A DNA stretch of 64,000 nucleotides from Marisediminitalea lipolytica (GCF_001758465.1 NZ_MJIC01000001.1:62001-126000); one strand, 5' to 3'; numbered from the stretch's first letter, positions 36,691 through 45,771 are shown. Translations and numbers: made by a program. Notes: a model not told the origin generated them from the letters alone.

Positions 36691-38175
36691 TTATCCTTGA
36701 TGACACAAAGTGGGTTGATATTGGCAAATAAACAGGCGCTTGGCAGGCGGTTGTGGCAAAGATCCGGTACCAGACCGGGAAAGCGTGTCGGCAAATTTAC
36801 CTAGCCGCTGCTCGTAGGTTGCCAGCGCCGCCTGTTTATCCGTGGCGTTTAAAAAGCTATGTTGTAAAGACTGTCTGGCAAGCCCGGTGAGCTCCTGCCA
36901 GGACAGGTTAAATTCTTTAACGGCAACGAAATATTCGTCGGTCAGCCTGCTGTCCCACATACCGCGGTCGTCGGTTGTCAGTGCTACCGGAATATTGGTG
37001 CGCAGATACTCGGGAAAAGGATGTGTTGCATAATCCGGCGTGTAGCCCAGCAAGCGATTGCTGATAAGGTTAATTTCTATCAGGTAGGGGCCATGGCGCA
37101 TTAACAGCAGGGTATCCGCGTCGGTAATGGCATTAAGGCCATGACCAATACGCTGAGCACCGAGCAGCAGGGTATCTTTAACGTGTTGGTTCGGCTCGTC
37201 CACCTCTCCGGCATGAATAGCCAGATTGATTGCCGGGTAACTGCGGCGTAGTTCCCGTAACACCGGTAAAAATCGCAGTGGATAACCCTTGTCGTTATCT
37301 TCGCGGCCTACCATGTTAATGCCTACGTAAATATCGCGGTGTTTATCCACAAAATCGTACATCCAGCGCAGATGTTGTTCAGCATGTGGGAGAAAGCGTA
37401 ATAACGCATACTGGAAACGAACCACGACGCCGGTTTGCCGGGCCGCATCTGAAGCCAGTGTATCGGTGTAGATTTTGAGTGCAGCTTCAGGCGGCATCCG
37501 TTCGCCAGCAGGCGTGATGCTGCGATCTACGTTTACCTGCGTTTCCAGATACTGTAAGCCTTCGGCGGCAAATGCCTGCATATTTTTAAGCAAAATATAG
37601 GCACCAATGTGGGGATTACTGGTTAGTTCGTTTAACCTTTGCCAGTGGGTTTCAAAAAACTCATTGCGGCCTTCGTGGGCTTTGTCCAGGCGGATACTAT
37701 TGAAAAAAGCCTGTTTTTTATGTTCGTCCAGCTCGCTGAGCAACTCATACTCTTGCTGCTCACATTCGCTTAAGTTTTGGTAGGTAGACGCCTGAATGGT
37801 ACGAAACAGCAGGTTTTGCGGATTAGGACCATATTCGTTGGTACCATAGCCATGACATTGCAGCAAGCGGGTTTTGGTGTAATAAACATAACCACCATTG
37901 CGTGCTGGCTGGGTAGCGATGTCATACCACCATTCGCTAAAACCAGCACCGCTGAGGTGATGATGTAAATCGCCGCCTTTAGGCAGTGACCACAGAAGTT
38001 GGTACAGTGCCTGATCAGAGGCGTTGTGCTTAAATTGCCGAAACCACTTATCCATGTCAGCGCTGAATGCCGCTGAAGATGACAACATCAGACCGGTAGC
38101 AAGCAGGTTAGCCAGGAATGGAGCGACTAAACGGTGACATCGCCACCGGTAACACACACTGAACATAGAAATCAC
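36691..38175 (-). CDS. Exported adenosine deaminase-like protein
   Basis: A 494-residue metal-dependent deaminase with a basic, hydrophobic N-terminus (cleavage likely near residue 40, AFSAD), so it is periplasmic or secreted. Active-site blocks are GGDLHHHLSGAG, NLAIHAGEVDEPNQH, QRIGHGLNAI and TTDDRGMW, giving the metal ligands and catalytic Glu of the ADA fold. Its length and export resemble ADGF/ADA2-type enzymes. It would convert adenosine from outside to inosine before uptake. An internal start at 38166 is also possible. Its promoter carries an operator and a sigma-54 box. Confidence 0.87.
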   Translation of the reverse strand: MISMFSVCYRWRCHRLVAPFLANLLATGLMLSSSAAFSADMDKWFRQFKHNASDQALYQLLWSLPKGGDLHHHLSGAGFSEWWYDIATQPARNGGYVYYTKTRLLQCHGYGTNEYGPNPQNLLFRTIQASTYQNLSECEQQEYELLSELDEHKKQAFFNSIRLDKAHEGRNEFFETHWQRLNELTSNPHIGAYILLKNMQAFAAEGLQYLETQVNVDRSITPAGERMPPEAALKIYTDTLASDAARQTGVVVRFQYALLRFLPHAEQHLRWMYDFVDKHRDIYVGINMVGREDNDKGYPLRFLPVLRELRRSYPAINLAIHAGEVDEPNQHVKDTLLLGAQRIGHGLNAITDADTLLLMRHGPYLIEINLISNRLLGYTPDYATHPFPEYLRTNIPVALTTDDRGMWDSRLTDEYFVAVKEFNLSWQELTGLARQSLQHSFLNATDKQAALATYEQRLGKFADTLSRSGTGSLPQPPAKRLFICQYQPTLCHQG

Positions 38176-38204
38176 TAAAATTGTAAATAAGACAGTGAAA
38201 GTAA

Positions 38205-38228
38205 AGCAATAATCTGACCATTTGGTCC
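38205..38228 (-). promoter_or_regulatory. Adenosine deaminase-NCS2 promoter: operator over sigma-54 -24 box
   Basis: Minus strand ATGGTCAGATTATTGCT (38205-38221) has TTGCT at exact spacing. The palindrome TGACCA-TT-TGGTCC (38215-38228) provides the -24 TGGTCA. This is the same arrangement as at the AzgA-type permease and tetR promoters. Confidence 0.7.
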
Positions 38229-38312
38229 AGTAATTCGAATGGGGTTTAAGTTATTGATAGTAATGGATAATAAAATGTGAGGTTGGGTGTTGGGAGGAAG
38301 GTAAAATTGCGG

Positions 38313-38382
38313 TTGCACCAGAGCAGGGCATAACTGACTCAACAATAGTCAGTCGCCCGGTTAATTCGCTCATTTGGTGCAA
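38313..38382. promoter_or_regulatory. Inverted repeat with two NtrC-like sites
   Basis: Outer arms TTGCACCA (38313-38320) and TGGTGCAA (38375-38382); inner arms GAGC/GCTC, GGGC/GCCC and ACTGACT (38333-38339)/AGTCAGT (38347-38353). TGCACCAGAGCAGGGCA (38314-38330) and TTCGCTCATTTGGTGCA (38365-38381) fit the NtrC consensus partly. It begins right at the cupin stop codon, so it could be an NtrC enhancer for the deaminase gene or a 3' stem-loop of the allC operon, or both. Confidence 0.5.
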
Positions 38383-38748
38383 TTAGTAAGGAAAGCCCTC
38401 AGGGAGAGTCACAAAAATAGAATGACGCACTTCGTTGTACATGGCGCGGCTGCAGTGACCTTCGCCTTCGGTGTCTTCCAGCAATAATACGTCGCCAGCA
38501 CCGTACACATGGCGCTCACCGGATGAAACGGTAAACTCTGCCCGGCCTTTTAAAATAAACAGCAGTTGTCTGGCCGGGGCCGGATGCCATTTAAAATCAT
38601 AATCGGCTGGCGTTTCACGAAAAATAATCGAACCAGCGGGGATTTTCTCAGATAATAAGCCGATAGGACCGCCGTCTTTTAACGGGATGTCGGCTTCACC
38701 AAAATGGCTTTTGCCTTCGGCATCATTATAAATTCTAGGTATCTTCAC
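38383..38748 (-). CDS. Small cupin protein, function unknown
   Basis: A 121-residue single-domain cupin. Motif 1 is around FKWHPAPARQLLFILKGRAEF and motif 2 around VYGAGDVLLLEDTEGEGH. The usual two-His metal set is only partly kept. It ends the amidase-GGT-TauE-PucG-AllC operon, 32 bases after allC. Bicupin ureidoglycine aminohydrolase (AllE) is about twice as long, so this is not a full AllE, though a role near ureidoglycine is possible. Cytoplasmic. Confidence 0.75.
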   Translation of the reverse strand: MKIPRIYNDAEGKSHFGEADIPLKDGGPIGLLSEKIPAGSIIFRETPADYDFKWHPAPARQLLFILKGRAEFTVSSGERHVYGAGDVLLLEDTEGEGHCSRAMYNEVRHSIFVTLPEGFPY

Positions 38749-38780
38749 GTACTTTATCCTTCTGGTTATTGAAAATGCCC

Positions 38781-40016
38781 CTAATCAACGGGCGAAAACG
38801 ACTTAAAGAACTGATAAATAACTTGCAAACTTGTTGCCACATCTTCAGCTGTTATCGATTCGCCCGGATGATGGCTGATGCCGCCTTTGCAGCGCACAAA
38901 CAGCATACTAACCGGGCAGATAGCATCCATGGCCATGGCGTCGTGGCCCGCGCCTGAGGGCAGGCTGACAGCAGGTAAACCGCTTAACTGAATCGCTTGC
39001 GCTAAAGTTTGTGATAAATGAGGGTCACAGTGCACGGCATCGGCATGATGGTTTTGCTGCCAGTTAACGTCGACTTTACGTCGCTCGGCCACATCGCGGA
39101 AAATCTCCTGAATAAGCTTTAACGCGGCATCCCGTTTATGGTCATGTTCGCTGCGGATATCCAGCGAGAAATTCACCTGACCGGGGATCACGTTTACCGC
39201 ACCGGGTTTGGTTTCAAGCCGCCCCACAGTGGCGACAATGCCAAACTGATTGGCAATGGATTCAACCGCCAGCACCATTTCACTGGCTGCGGTCAGGGCA
39301 TCCTGTCGCATACCCATAGGCACGGTGCCAGCGTGACCAGCCATGCCATTGACCTGTACGTTTAAGCGTTTGGCACCGGCAATGGCGGTAACCCAGCCCA
39401 CCGGCAGGTTTTTATCTTCCAGTACCGGTCCTTGCTCAATGTGAACTTCCAGATAACCCAGCACGCTGGCAGGGTCGATGGTAGCATCGGCGACTTTTTC
39501 AAAGGACAAACCAAATTCAGCCATGGCCTCGGGCAACGACAGGTGATTCTCGTCCCGTAATAGCTGCCAGTCTTCTTTCCAGCGGCCTGTCAGGGCACGG
39601 CTACCCAGCAGGGTAGAGCCAAAGCGGGTGCCCTCTTCGTCACCAAAGCCCACAATATCAATATGGAAGGGGAAGCGAATACCGTTATCAAAACAGTGTT
39701 GGACAGCGGCTAGCGGCGCGATAACGCCCAGCATGCCGTCGTACTTACCGCCATTAGGCACCGTATCCAAATGGCTACCGAGTACTAAAGAGCGGGCATT
39801 GGCATCGGTGCTGTGATAGCGGCCCCATTGGTTGCCAGCGGCATCCTGCCAGACGGTCATCCCGGCCTCACGCATCCACAGCGCCACTACATCATTGGCC
39901 TGACGATGCTGAGGGGTCAGATAGCGACGGTCGACCATGCCTGGCGATTGCGTAATCGCACCAAGCTGGTCGCAACGTAACATCACCTGGTTGGCCAGGC
40001 TGGCAAAGTCGTTCAT
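38781..40016 (-). CDS. allC: Allantoate amidohydrolase (M20 family)
   Basis: Hydrolyses allantoate to ureidoglycine, CO2 and ammonia. 411 residues of the M20/hydantoinase-carbamoylase family. Metal-site blocks are LGSHLDTVPNGGKYDG (near 79), GDEEGTRFG (near 125) and EVHIEQGPVLE (near 190), with SGAGHDAMAM and a C-terminal GGISHHPGE. N-carbamoyl amino acid hydrolases share this fold. The PucG-like gene next to it, with a four-base overlap, and PuuE elsewhere favour allantoate as substrate. Confidence 0.86.
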   Translation of the reverse strand: MNDFASLANQVMLRCDQLGAITQSPGMVDRRYLTPQHRQANDVVALWMREAGMTVWQDAAGNQWGRYHSTDANARSLVLGSHLDTVPNGGKYDGMLGVIAPLAAVQHCFDNGIRFPFHIDIVGFGDEEGTRFGSTLLGSRALTGRWKEDWQLLRDENHLSLPEAMAEFGLSFEKVADATIDPASVLGYLEVHIEQGPVLEDKNLPVGWVTAIAGAKRLNVQVNGMAGHAGTVPMGMRQDALTAASEMVLAVESIANQFGIVATVGRLETKPGAVNVIPGQVNFSLDIRSEHDHKRDAALKLIQEIFRDVAERRKVDVNWQQNHHADAVHCDPHLSQTLAQAIQLSGLPAVSLPSGAGHDAMAMDAICPVSMLFVRCKGGISHHPGESITAEDVATSLQVIYQFFKSFSPVD

Positions 40017-41245
40017 ATGGCAGCGTCCCGGGCTGCTGCATAGGTATCCAGCGCGGCATCTACGCCGCCACCAGCAGGCAGCTTGTGACCAGCGCGACGC
40101 AACACGGTTTCCAGCGATTGCAGGGTATGTAATACCGCATCCTGACGGGCGTTATAACCCATGGTGCCGATGCGCCAGATGCGGCCTTTCAGCGGTCCAA
40201 AGCTGGTGCCGATTTCAATGTTGAAATCCAGCAGCAACTGCTGGCGAATTTTTTCGCCATCCACGCCGTCAGGAATTTCCACACCAACCACATTGTGCAT
40301 TTTGTGTTTCAGGTTACCGAAGGGCTCAAGGTTAAGCGCCTGAATACCGGCTAACATGGCATCACCGCTTAGTTTGTGGCGGGCGATGCTGTTATCAATG
40401 CCTTCTTCAATTAAGTTAATGGCGCACTCGCGGGCACTGAATAACATGGTGGCCGCTTCGGTATGGTGGTTAAGTCGTTCTTCTCCCCAGTAATCCAGCA
40501 GCATCGGAATATCAAAATAGTTGGAGCGAATACGGCTGCCTGAGCCTGACTGGTGAGCTGATTCGCGAATACCGGCTTCAACGTGATGACGCTTGCGTAC
40601 CAGCTCAACATAACGGTCGCTTAAGGTAATCGGCGCACTGCCAGAGGGACCGCCAAGGCATTTTTGTAAACCCACTGAAACGGCATCGAGCTGCCATTCA
40701 TCGGTCTCAAAAGGGTTACCGCCAATCGATGCGGTGGCATCTGAATAAAACAGCACATCGTAACGGCGGCAAATTTCACCCAAATGCTCCAGTGGCTGCA
40801 ACATGGTAGTAGAGGTATCGCCCTGTACAATGGCCAGCATTTTTGGCTGCACGTCGCGAATGGCCTGCTCGATTTGCTCGGGTTCGAAGACTTCGCCCCA
40901 GGGCACTTCAATGCTGTGTACGTCGGCACCGGCACGTTCTGCAATTTCGCACAGCAGGTGGCCAAAGCGACCAAAAATGGGTACCAGCACTTTATCGCCG
41001 GGTTCCAGCGCCGACACCAGCACCGCTTCAATACCAGCGCGTGAGGTACCATCTACCAGAATGGTTTGCTGGTTCTGGGTTTTAAATACCTGACGGTACA
41101 GTGCCATGACTTCGTTCATGGCGCCGGTCATGGCCGGATCGTACTGTCCTACCAGTTGTTGCGACATTGCCGTTAACACCCGGGGATAACAATTAATCGG
41201 GCCGGGGCCCATGAGTAAGCGGGGAGGCAGTGATAAGGGTTTCAT
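40013..41245 (-). CDS. Ureidoglycine-glyoxylate aminotransferase-like (PucG/HpxJ type)
   Basis: Class V PLP aminotransferase of 410 residues, like alanine-glyoxylate aminotransferases. The PLP Lys lies in SVGLQKCLGGPSG (near residue 194), the N-terminal block is LLMGPGPINCYPRVL, and the C-terminal block is GRIWRIGTMGYNAR. Overlap with the allC-like gene supports ureidoglycine as amino donor, giving oxalurate and glycine. A plain alanine- or serine-glyoxylate aminotransferase is the alternative. Cytoplasmic. Confidence 0.84.
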   Translation of the reverse strand: MKPLSLPPRLLMGPGPINCYPRVLTAMSQQLVGQYDPAMTGAMNEVMALYRQVFKTQNQQTILVDGTSRAGIEAVLVSALEPGDKVLVPIFGRFGHLLCEIAERAGADVHSIEVPWGEVFEPEQIEQAIRDVQPKMLAIVQGDTSTTMLQPLEHLGEICRRYDVLFYSDATASIGGNPFETDEWQLDAVSVGLQKCLGGPSGSAPITLSDRYVELVRKRHHVEAGIRESAHQSGSGSRIRSNYFDIPMLLDYWGEERLNHHTEAATMLFSARECAINLIEEGIDNSIARHKLSGDAMLAGIQALNLEPFGNLKHKMHNVVGVEIPDGVDGEKIRQQLLLDFNIEIGTSFGPLKGRIWRIGTMGYNARQDAVLHTLQSLETVLRRAGHKLPAGGGVDAALDTYAAARDAAI

Positions 41246-41253
41246 TTTTTCTC

Positions 41254-42072
41254 CTAGAGCAAGCTCTGAGCAAGCATTCTGACACCGGTGATAAGCAATA
41301 CCACGGCGAATACTTTCTTGAGCTTTGCGGCATCCAGTTTGCTGGCCAGGCCAGCGCCAACCGGTGCAAATAACACAGTAAGGGGGACGATGGCGGCAAA
41401 GCCAATCAGGTTGACCAGGCCAATAGTGCCTTCGGGGGCATCAGCCGGTGACTGACCTAAAATCAGCATAGTGACTGCCGCCGGTAGCGAAATAATTAAG
41501 CCAACGGCAGCCGCGGTTCCTACAGCGCGGTGGGCCGGATAATTACAAAAGGTCAGGGTGGGCACGGTTAAGGTACCGCCGCCAATACCGACCATGGAAC
41601 TGAATAAGCCGATGCAAATGGCAATAATGCGCTGACCCAGTGCGCCGGGCAGGTCGTTAAACCAGGCGCTCTTGCTGCCCACAAACATATTGATGGCCGA
41701 CAGACTGGCGATAGTGCCAAATAATAAGGTAAGAATTTCGCCATTTACCTGGGTTACCGCGTAGCTGCCCAGCAGTACGCCTAGCAGAATGAACGGGCCC
41801 CAGCGTTTCAGCAGCTCGCTGTCGACGTTACCTTTTTTGCGGTGAGCGCGAATGGAGCTAACCGAGGTAGGAATAATGGTGGCCAGTGAGGTGGCGGTGG
41901 CAATCAGCATGGCAGAATCAGCGGATACGCCTAATGCCTGAAACAAAAAGTACAGCACAGGCACAATAACAATACCGCCACCCACGCCTAATAATCCGGC
42001 CAGAATACCGGCAAATACACCGGTGGCCATCAGCGCTAAAATCGTTGGCAGTAATTCCATAAGGGTTTCCAT
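41254..42072 (-). CDS. TauE/SafE-family membrane transporter
   Basis: A 272-residue protein with about eight hydrophobic segments and the twin TauE/SafE glycine motifs (GILAGLLGVGGGIVIVPVLY near residue 22; SSMVGIGGGTLTVPTL near 157). Family members move sulphite, sulphoacetate or other small anions. It lies inside the ureide operon (one-base overlap with the GGT-like gene, nine bases before the PucG-like gene), so a ureide end product such as oxalate or oxamate is a reasonable guess. No residue proves it. Confidence 0.85.
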   Translation of the reverse strand: METLMELLPTILALMATGVFAGILAGLLGVGGGIVIVPVLYFLFQALGVSADSAMLIATATSLATIIPTSVSSIRAHRKKGNVDSELLKRWGPFILLGVLLGSYAVTQVNGEILTLLFGTIASLSAINMFVGSKSAWFNDLPGALGQRIIAICIGLFSSMVGIGGGTLTVPTLTFCNYPAHRAVGTAAAVGLIISLPAAVTMLILGQSPADAPEGTIGLVNLIGFAAIVPLTVLFAPVGAGLASKLDAAKLKKVFAVVLLITGVRMLAQSLL

Positions 42073-43676
42073 TACTCGGTATCTCCTGATTCTTCGTTTA
42101 CATAAGCCTGAGCGAAGGCTTTGCCGTCGCTGCGCGGATCGGTAGCGGCTTCGGTGGTGCTGTCGGTATGCAGTACTACCGCACCAGCATGACCCATCAG
42201 TTCGTTACAGGCATCCACTACGACCATGTCGTGACCGCGACCTAGCAAATCCTCTCCCACGTATTCGTTGAGGTCGCGTTCAACTTTTAAGTTGTGCGAC
42301 TGATCGCCCCAGGTGCGGCCCAGCAGCCAGCGGCCAAGGGCAATGGCTTTATCCAGCGGCTGGTTGTGATACACATAACGGCTGAACAAGGCTGCCTGGG
42401 TTTGCGGCTGGCCTTCACCGCCCATGGTGCCGTAGCTGATACGCCGTCCATCGTTAAGCTCGGCAAAGGCTGGATTTAACGTATGAAACGGCTTTAAGCC
42501 GGGCTTCAACTGCTGTAAATGGCCTGGAGTCAGGCTGAATGAGGTACCACGGTTGTTCCACACAATGCCGGTTTTCGGGCTGACTACGCCGCTGCCGTAT
42601 TCCCAGTAAAGGCTTTGGATGTAGCTCACCATGCGGCCTTCGTTATCGCAGGCGCCCATCCAGATGGTATCGCCCAGTTTGGCTTCATGTGGCCAGGGCA
42701 GCGCTTTCGTCAGGCTGATTTGCGCGGCCATGTCATCCAGGGCGTCATCGGTCAGAAAATCGCTGAGATCCACACTTAAGCGGCCCGGATCGGTAAGGTA
42801 TTCATTACGTTTAATAAAGGCCTGTTTGGTGCATTCAATGAGTAAATGCACCATGTCGGCATCGCTGCTGCCTTGCGCAACTACACGATCGTAAAGCGCC
42901 AGAATAATCAGCGAGGCAATGCCCTGGGTAGGGGCTGGCAGGTTATATATTTTGCCTTTCGAGGTAGTGACGCTGAGCGGCGTGACGACTTTGGCTTCGT
43001 ATTCAGCAAAATCACTTAAGCGAATAGGGGAGCCGGCGGCTTCCAGATCGGCCGCTAAGTCGCGGGCGATATCGCCGTGATAAAAGTCATCGAGGCCGTT
43101 ATCGGCTAAACGTTGTAGGGTATTAGCCAGCTGCGTCAGCTTAACAATCTTGCCTTTCTTAAGGGCTTTTCCTTTAATTAAAAATTGTGCGAAGTTTTCA
43201 TCACCGGCCAGATCGTCAAAGGTTTTTTCACTGGCATCCGACATACTCTGAGTCACTTCGATGCCCCAGTTAGCCTGACTAATCGCCGTTGCCAGCAGGT
43301 CTTGCAATGGCATGGGGGATTGCCAGTCTTTCGATATTTCCAGTGCTTTTTGCCAACCCGCTACTGCACCTGCCATGGTCAGCGCCGCTTTTCCACCACG
43401 TGACGGAATGGCATCCAGACCCTGATAAAAATCACCGTCCGCCATGGCCGCTGCGGTGCCGCAGGCATCGATTGCTACCGGTGCTTTGCCCGGTTCGCTG
43501 ATCAGCCAGAAACCGTCGCCACCCAGGCCGTTCATGTGCGGGTATTCCACCGCGATAGACGCTGCCGCTGCCACCATGGCTTCAATGGCGGTGCCGCCGC
43601 GTTGCAGTATTTCGTTGCCCACTGTTGATGCCGCATAGTGCGGGGCAGTAAAAGCAGTGTGTTGTTGTTTTGTCAT
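42072..43676 (-). CDS. Gamma-glutamyltransferase-family protein, HpxW-like (oxamate amidohydrolase?)
   Basis: An N-terminal-nucleophile hydrolase of 534 residues without a signal peptide, unlike classical periplasmic GGT. A likely self-cleavage Thr lies in KLGDTIWMG (near residue 351), making large and small subunits. MNGLGGDGFW and MGGEGQPQTQ are typical of the cytoplasmic branch. Klebsiella HpxW of this branch turns oxamate into oxalate and ammonia in purine breakdown. The position between PucG-like and amidase genes supports that role. A glutathione role cannot be excluded. Confidence 0.78.
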   Translation of the reverse strand: MTKQQHTAFTAPHYAASTVGNEILQRGGTAIEAMVAAAASIAVEYPHMNGLGGDGFWLISEPGKAPVAIDACGTAAAMADGDFYQGLDAIPSRGGKAALTMAGAVAGWQKALEISKDWQSPMPLQDLLATAISQANWGIEVTQSMSDASEKTFDDLAGDENFAQFLIKGKALKKGKIVKLTQLANTLQRLADNGLDDFYHGDIARDLAADLEAAGSPIRLSDFAEYEAKVVTPLSVTTSKGKIYNLPAPTQGIASLIILALYDRVVAQGSSDADMVHLLIECTKQAFIKRNEYLTDPGRLSVDLSDFLTDDALDDMAAQISLTKALPWPHEAKLGDTIWMGACDNEGRMVSYIQSLYWEYGSGVVSPKTGIVWNNRGTSFSLTPGHLQQLKPGLKPFHTLNPAFAELNDGRRISYGTMGGEGQPQTQAALFSRYVYHNQPLDKAIALGRWLLGRTWGDQSHNLKVERDLNEYVGEDLLGRGHDMVVVDACNELMGHAGAVVLHTDSTTEAATDPRSDGKAFAQAYVNEESGDTE

Positions 43677-43685
43677 GCTTTTTGA

Positions 43686-44867
43686 TTATTCCGTAAGGGT
43701 ACGAGCCAACGCGAACAGGGCAGCTTCACTCTTTGCCGGACCAATCAGAGACAGTCCGCAGGGCGCGTCATTCAGGCGAAATAACGGCAAATGCAATTGA
43801 GGTAAGCCCGCCAGTCCGGCGAGGGCAGTTAATGATAATAATTGTTTGCGATAGTCGGTCAGTGCCGCCGGTGTAGCCGAAAGCAAAGGCGCACAGCCAG
43901 GCGTGGTTGGCAAAACTATCGCTTTTTGTTCAGCAAGTAGCGTGCCCATAAGTTCACGTACCTGTTGTTGAATGCCTTTGGCGCTGGCCACTTCAGCATC
44001 GGTGATCTGCGCGCTTTGGTTAAATCGCTCGGCGATATCCGGCGCAAAAGTTGGATTAATTGTACTGATCCATTCACCGTGGGTGCGCCAGATTTCACGG
44101 CCCTGTAACACTCTGAAAGTCTCTGCCAGGGGCAGTTGTTCCAGTGCACTAAAATCACCTTGTGTGGTGGCAACCGGTAATGCACTGAGCCATTGTTGTG
44201 CTGCGTCAGCGTGTTCACAACTGTCGATAGCATTTTGGTAAACCACCAGCGAAGTCAGCTCTGGTGTATAGCCTGCTGGTTCATCAAACAGGCATTGCAT
44301 GCTGTTTTCGAGTTCTGTCAGCGTTTCGCACATTACGCCAACAGTATCAAAACCGGGTGCGAGTGCGACCAGACCATCGGCGCTGATGCGGCCATGGGTG
44401 GGGCGCATCCCGAAGAGGCCGTTATAGCTGGCCGGTACCCGGATAGAACCGCCCGTATCAGTACCTAAACCAATATCAGCCAGCCCCGCCGATACGGCAA
44501 CGGCCGAACCACTGGATGAACCGCCGGGTAAACGCTCAGGCGTAACCGGGTTAATCGGTGTTCCGTAGTGTATGTTTTGCCCGTTTAAGCTGTAAGCGAG
44601 TTCGTCAGTAATGGTTTTACCCGCTAACTTCGCGCCGGCATTGATAAGTTTAGTGACGGCGCTGGCCGTTTCACTCGTCTGTGCATGAGATGCCAGCCAG
44701 TCCGGATTACCAGCCGTTGTCGGCGTGCCTGAGATGTGAAACAAATCTTTGACAGCTAAACGGGCGCCACTCAGCGGCTGAGGCTGAGTAGAAGCAGTAT
44801 TTTCTGCGCGCGACGTTTTAGTCGCTGGTTGCCACACAAAAGGCGAACTAACGGAGTGATGATTCAT
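43686..44867 (-). CDS. Amidase signature enzyme
   Basis: A short (393-residue) amidase of the Ser-cisSer-Lys family. Catalytic Lys in LAVKDLF (near residue 40), cis-Ser and nucleophile Ser in LPGGSSSGSAVAVSAG and GTDTGGSIRVPA. The size is like AMI1-type short amidases, not GatA or AtzF. As first gene of the ureide operon it may hydrolyse oxalurate or another ureide amide; no oxamate carbamoyltransferase is present here, so such a step is needed. This is inference from context. Confidence 0.82.
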   Translation of the reverse strand: MNHHSVSSPFVWQPATKTSRAENTASTQPQPLSGARLAVKDLFHISGTPTTAGNPDWLASHAQTSETASAVTKLINAGAKLAGKTITDELAYSLNGQNIHYGTPINPVTPERLPGGSSSGSAVAVSAGLADIGLGTDTGGSIRVPASYNGLFGMRPTHGRISADGLVALAPGFDTVGVMCETLTELENSMQCLFDEPAGYTPELTSLVVYQNAIDSCEHADAAQQWLSALPVATTQGDFSALEQLPLAETFRVLQGREIWRTHGEWISTINPTFAPDIAERFNQSAQITDAEVASAKGIQQQVRELMGTLLAEQKAIVLPTTPGCAPLLSATPAALTDYRKQLLSLTALAGLAGLPQLHLPLFRLNDAPCGLSLIGPAKSEAALFALARTLTE

Positions 44868-44897
44868 GGTAAAAAGTGTTGCAAGGTGATATGTACA

Positions 44898-44925
44898 TGA
44901 AACAATCGTTTCAAGAATATGTCAA
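44898..44925 (-). promoter_or_regulatory. Amidase operon promoter with RpiR-type palindrome
   Basis: TGAAACAATCGTTTCA (44898-44913) is a perfect TGAAAC-N4-GTTTCA palindrome. On the minus strand TTGACA (complement of 44920-44925) lies just upstream, with the palindrome filling the space to the -10. This suits repression by steric block. A related palindrome lies before the ABC genes and next to the RpiR gene. Confidence 0.65.
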
Positions 44926-45003
44926 GTGAAACGTTTGTTAAATTTGGGTAAATTTAATTAACGTTTTGCAACCAGGAAAAACGGTCAGGCGCCGGGCTGA
45001 GAC

Positions 45004-45771
45004 CTAACCGGCGCGCTTGTTAATGGCAGCAAACTGCGCAGATAGCCAGAATAATGCCGTGGCCAGCGCCGGTGCTATGACTAAAGCCTGTTGGCGCAAT
45101 TCATCGTTGCCTGCCAGTGTGGCCATCATCATATAGCTCCACGGGTAATACACCCAAAACTCGGAGCTGCCGATTTGTACGATACCCATGGTAGCAACCA
45201 CCGCTACTGATAGGGGAATGATAATATTGCCGAAGCGCCAGCTGATAGCGTGCTGGATCACCAGTACCGGAAGGCTTGCAAGCCACAGCGATGGCACTGA
45301 AAAGAGCAGTATGGCACCGGCTGTGGGGTCAAAGGGGGCACCAAAGAGTGTTAAGGCACCAGCCCCGAGCAGCCCGTAAAACCACAGCATAAGACTGGCC
45401 AGCAATGTAAGTAGGGCAGACAAAACACACTTTGCGCTGTACAGTCCGGTCAGACTCACCGGTAACGAAAGCATTAATCGCCAGCCCTCGTTTTTATGCT
45501 CGTTACCGTTTATGGCACTGCTGATGAGCGCAATAAACAGTGGCAGCATAAAATAACTCCATAATGCTGCGACGCCCATCCACCATTTTTGCCAGTTTTC
45601 TGCGGTAAACAGACTCACATCCTGAGATTTAAGTGCTAACCCAAGCAAAAATAAAATGACCAGTAATGGCAAGACAAACACCATTAGTACAACCGACGTG
45701 CGTTTGAGTTTCAGGGTTTCTACGTAAAACAACGTAATAAGTTGCTGCGGCATGCTAGTGGGTGTGTTCAT
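45004..45771 (-). CDS. ABC transporter permease (ABC-2 type)
   Basis: A 255-residue inner-membrane protein with six hydrophobic segments (first near residues 25-47). It resembles permeases of DrrB/NatB/ABC-2 exporters, not importers; there is no binding protein nearby. It overlaps the ATPase gene by 17 bases. Substrate unknown; the shared palindrome with the ureide operon suggests some link to that pathway. Confidence 0.82.
   Translation of the reverse strand: MNTPTSMPQQLITLFYVETLKLKRTSVVLMVFVLPLLVILFLLGLALKSQDVSLFTAENWQKWWMGVAALWSYFMLPLFIALISSAINGNEHKNEGWRLMLSLPVSLTGLYSAKCVLSALLTLLASLMLWFYGLLGAGALTLFGAPFDPTAGAILLFSVPSLWLASLPVLVIQHAISWRFGNIIIPLSVAVVATMGIVQIGSSEFWVYYPWSYMMMATLAGNDELRQQALVIAPALATALFWLSAQFAAINKRAG

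Noticed and set aside
35237..38382. Purine or xanthine riboswitch in the structured regions near the permease genes
   Set aside because: I could not match a known aptamer core; the repeated TGCACC/GGTGCA half-sites fit NtrC sites better, and position at gene 3' ends does not suit a riboswitch.
43686..44867. Allophanate hydrolase or GatA
   Set aside because: At 393 residues it is too short for either and lacks their extra domains; no urea carboxylase or gatB/gatC lies nearby.
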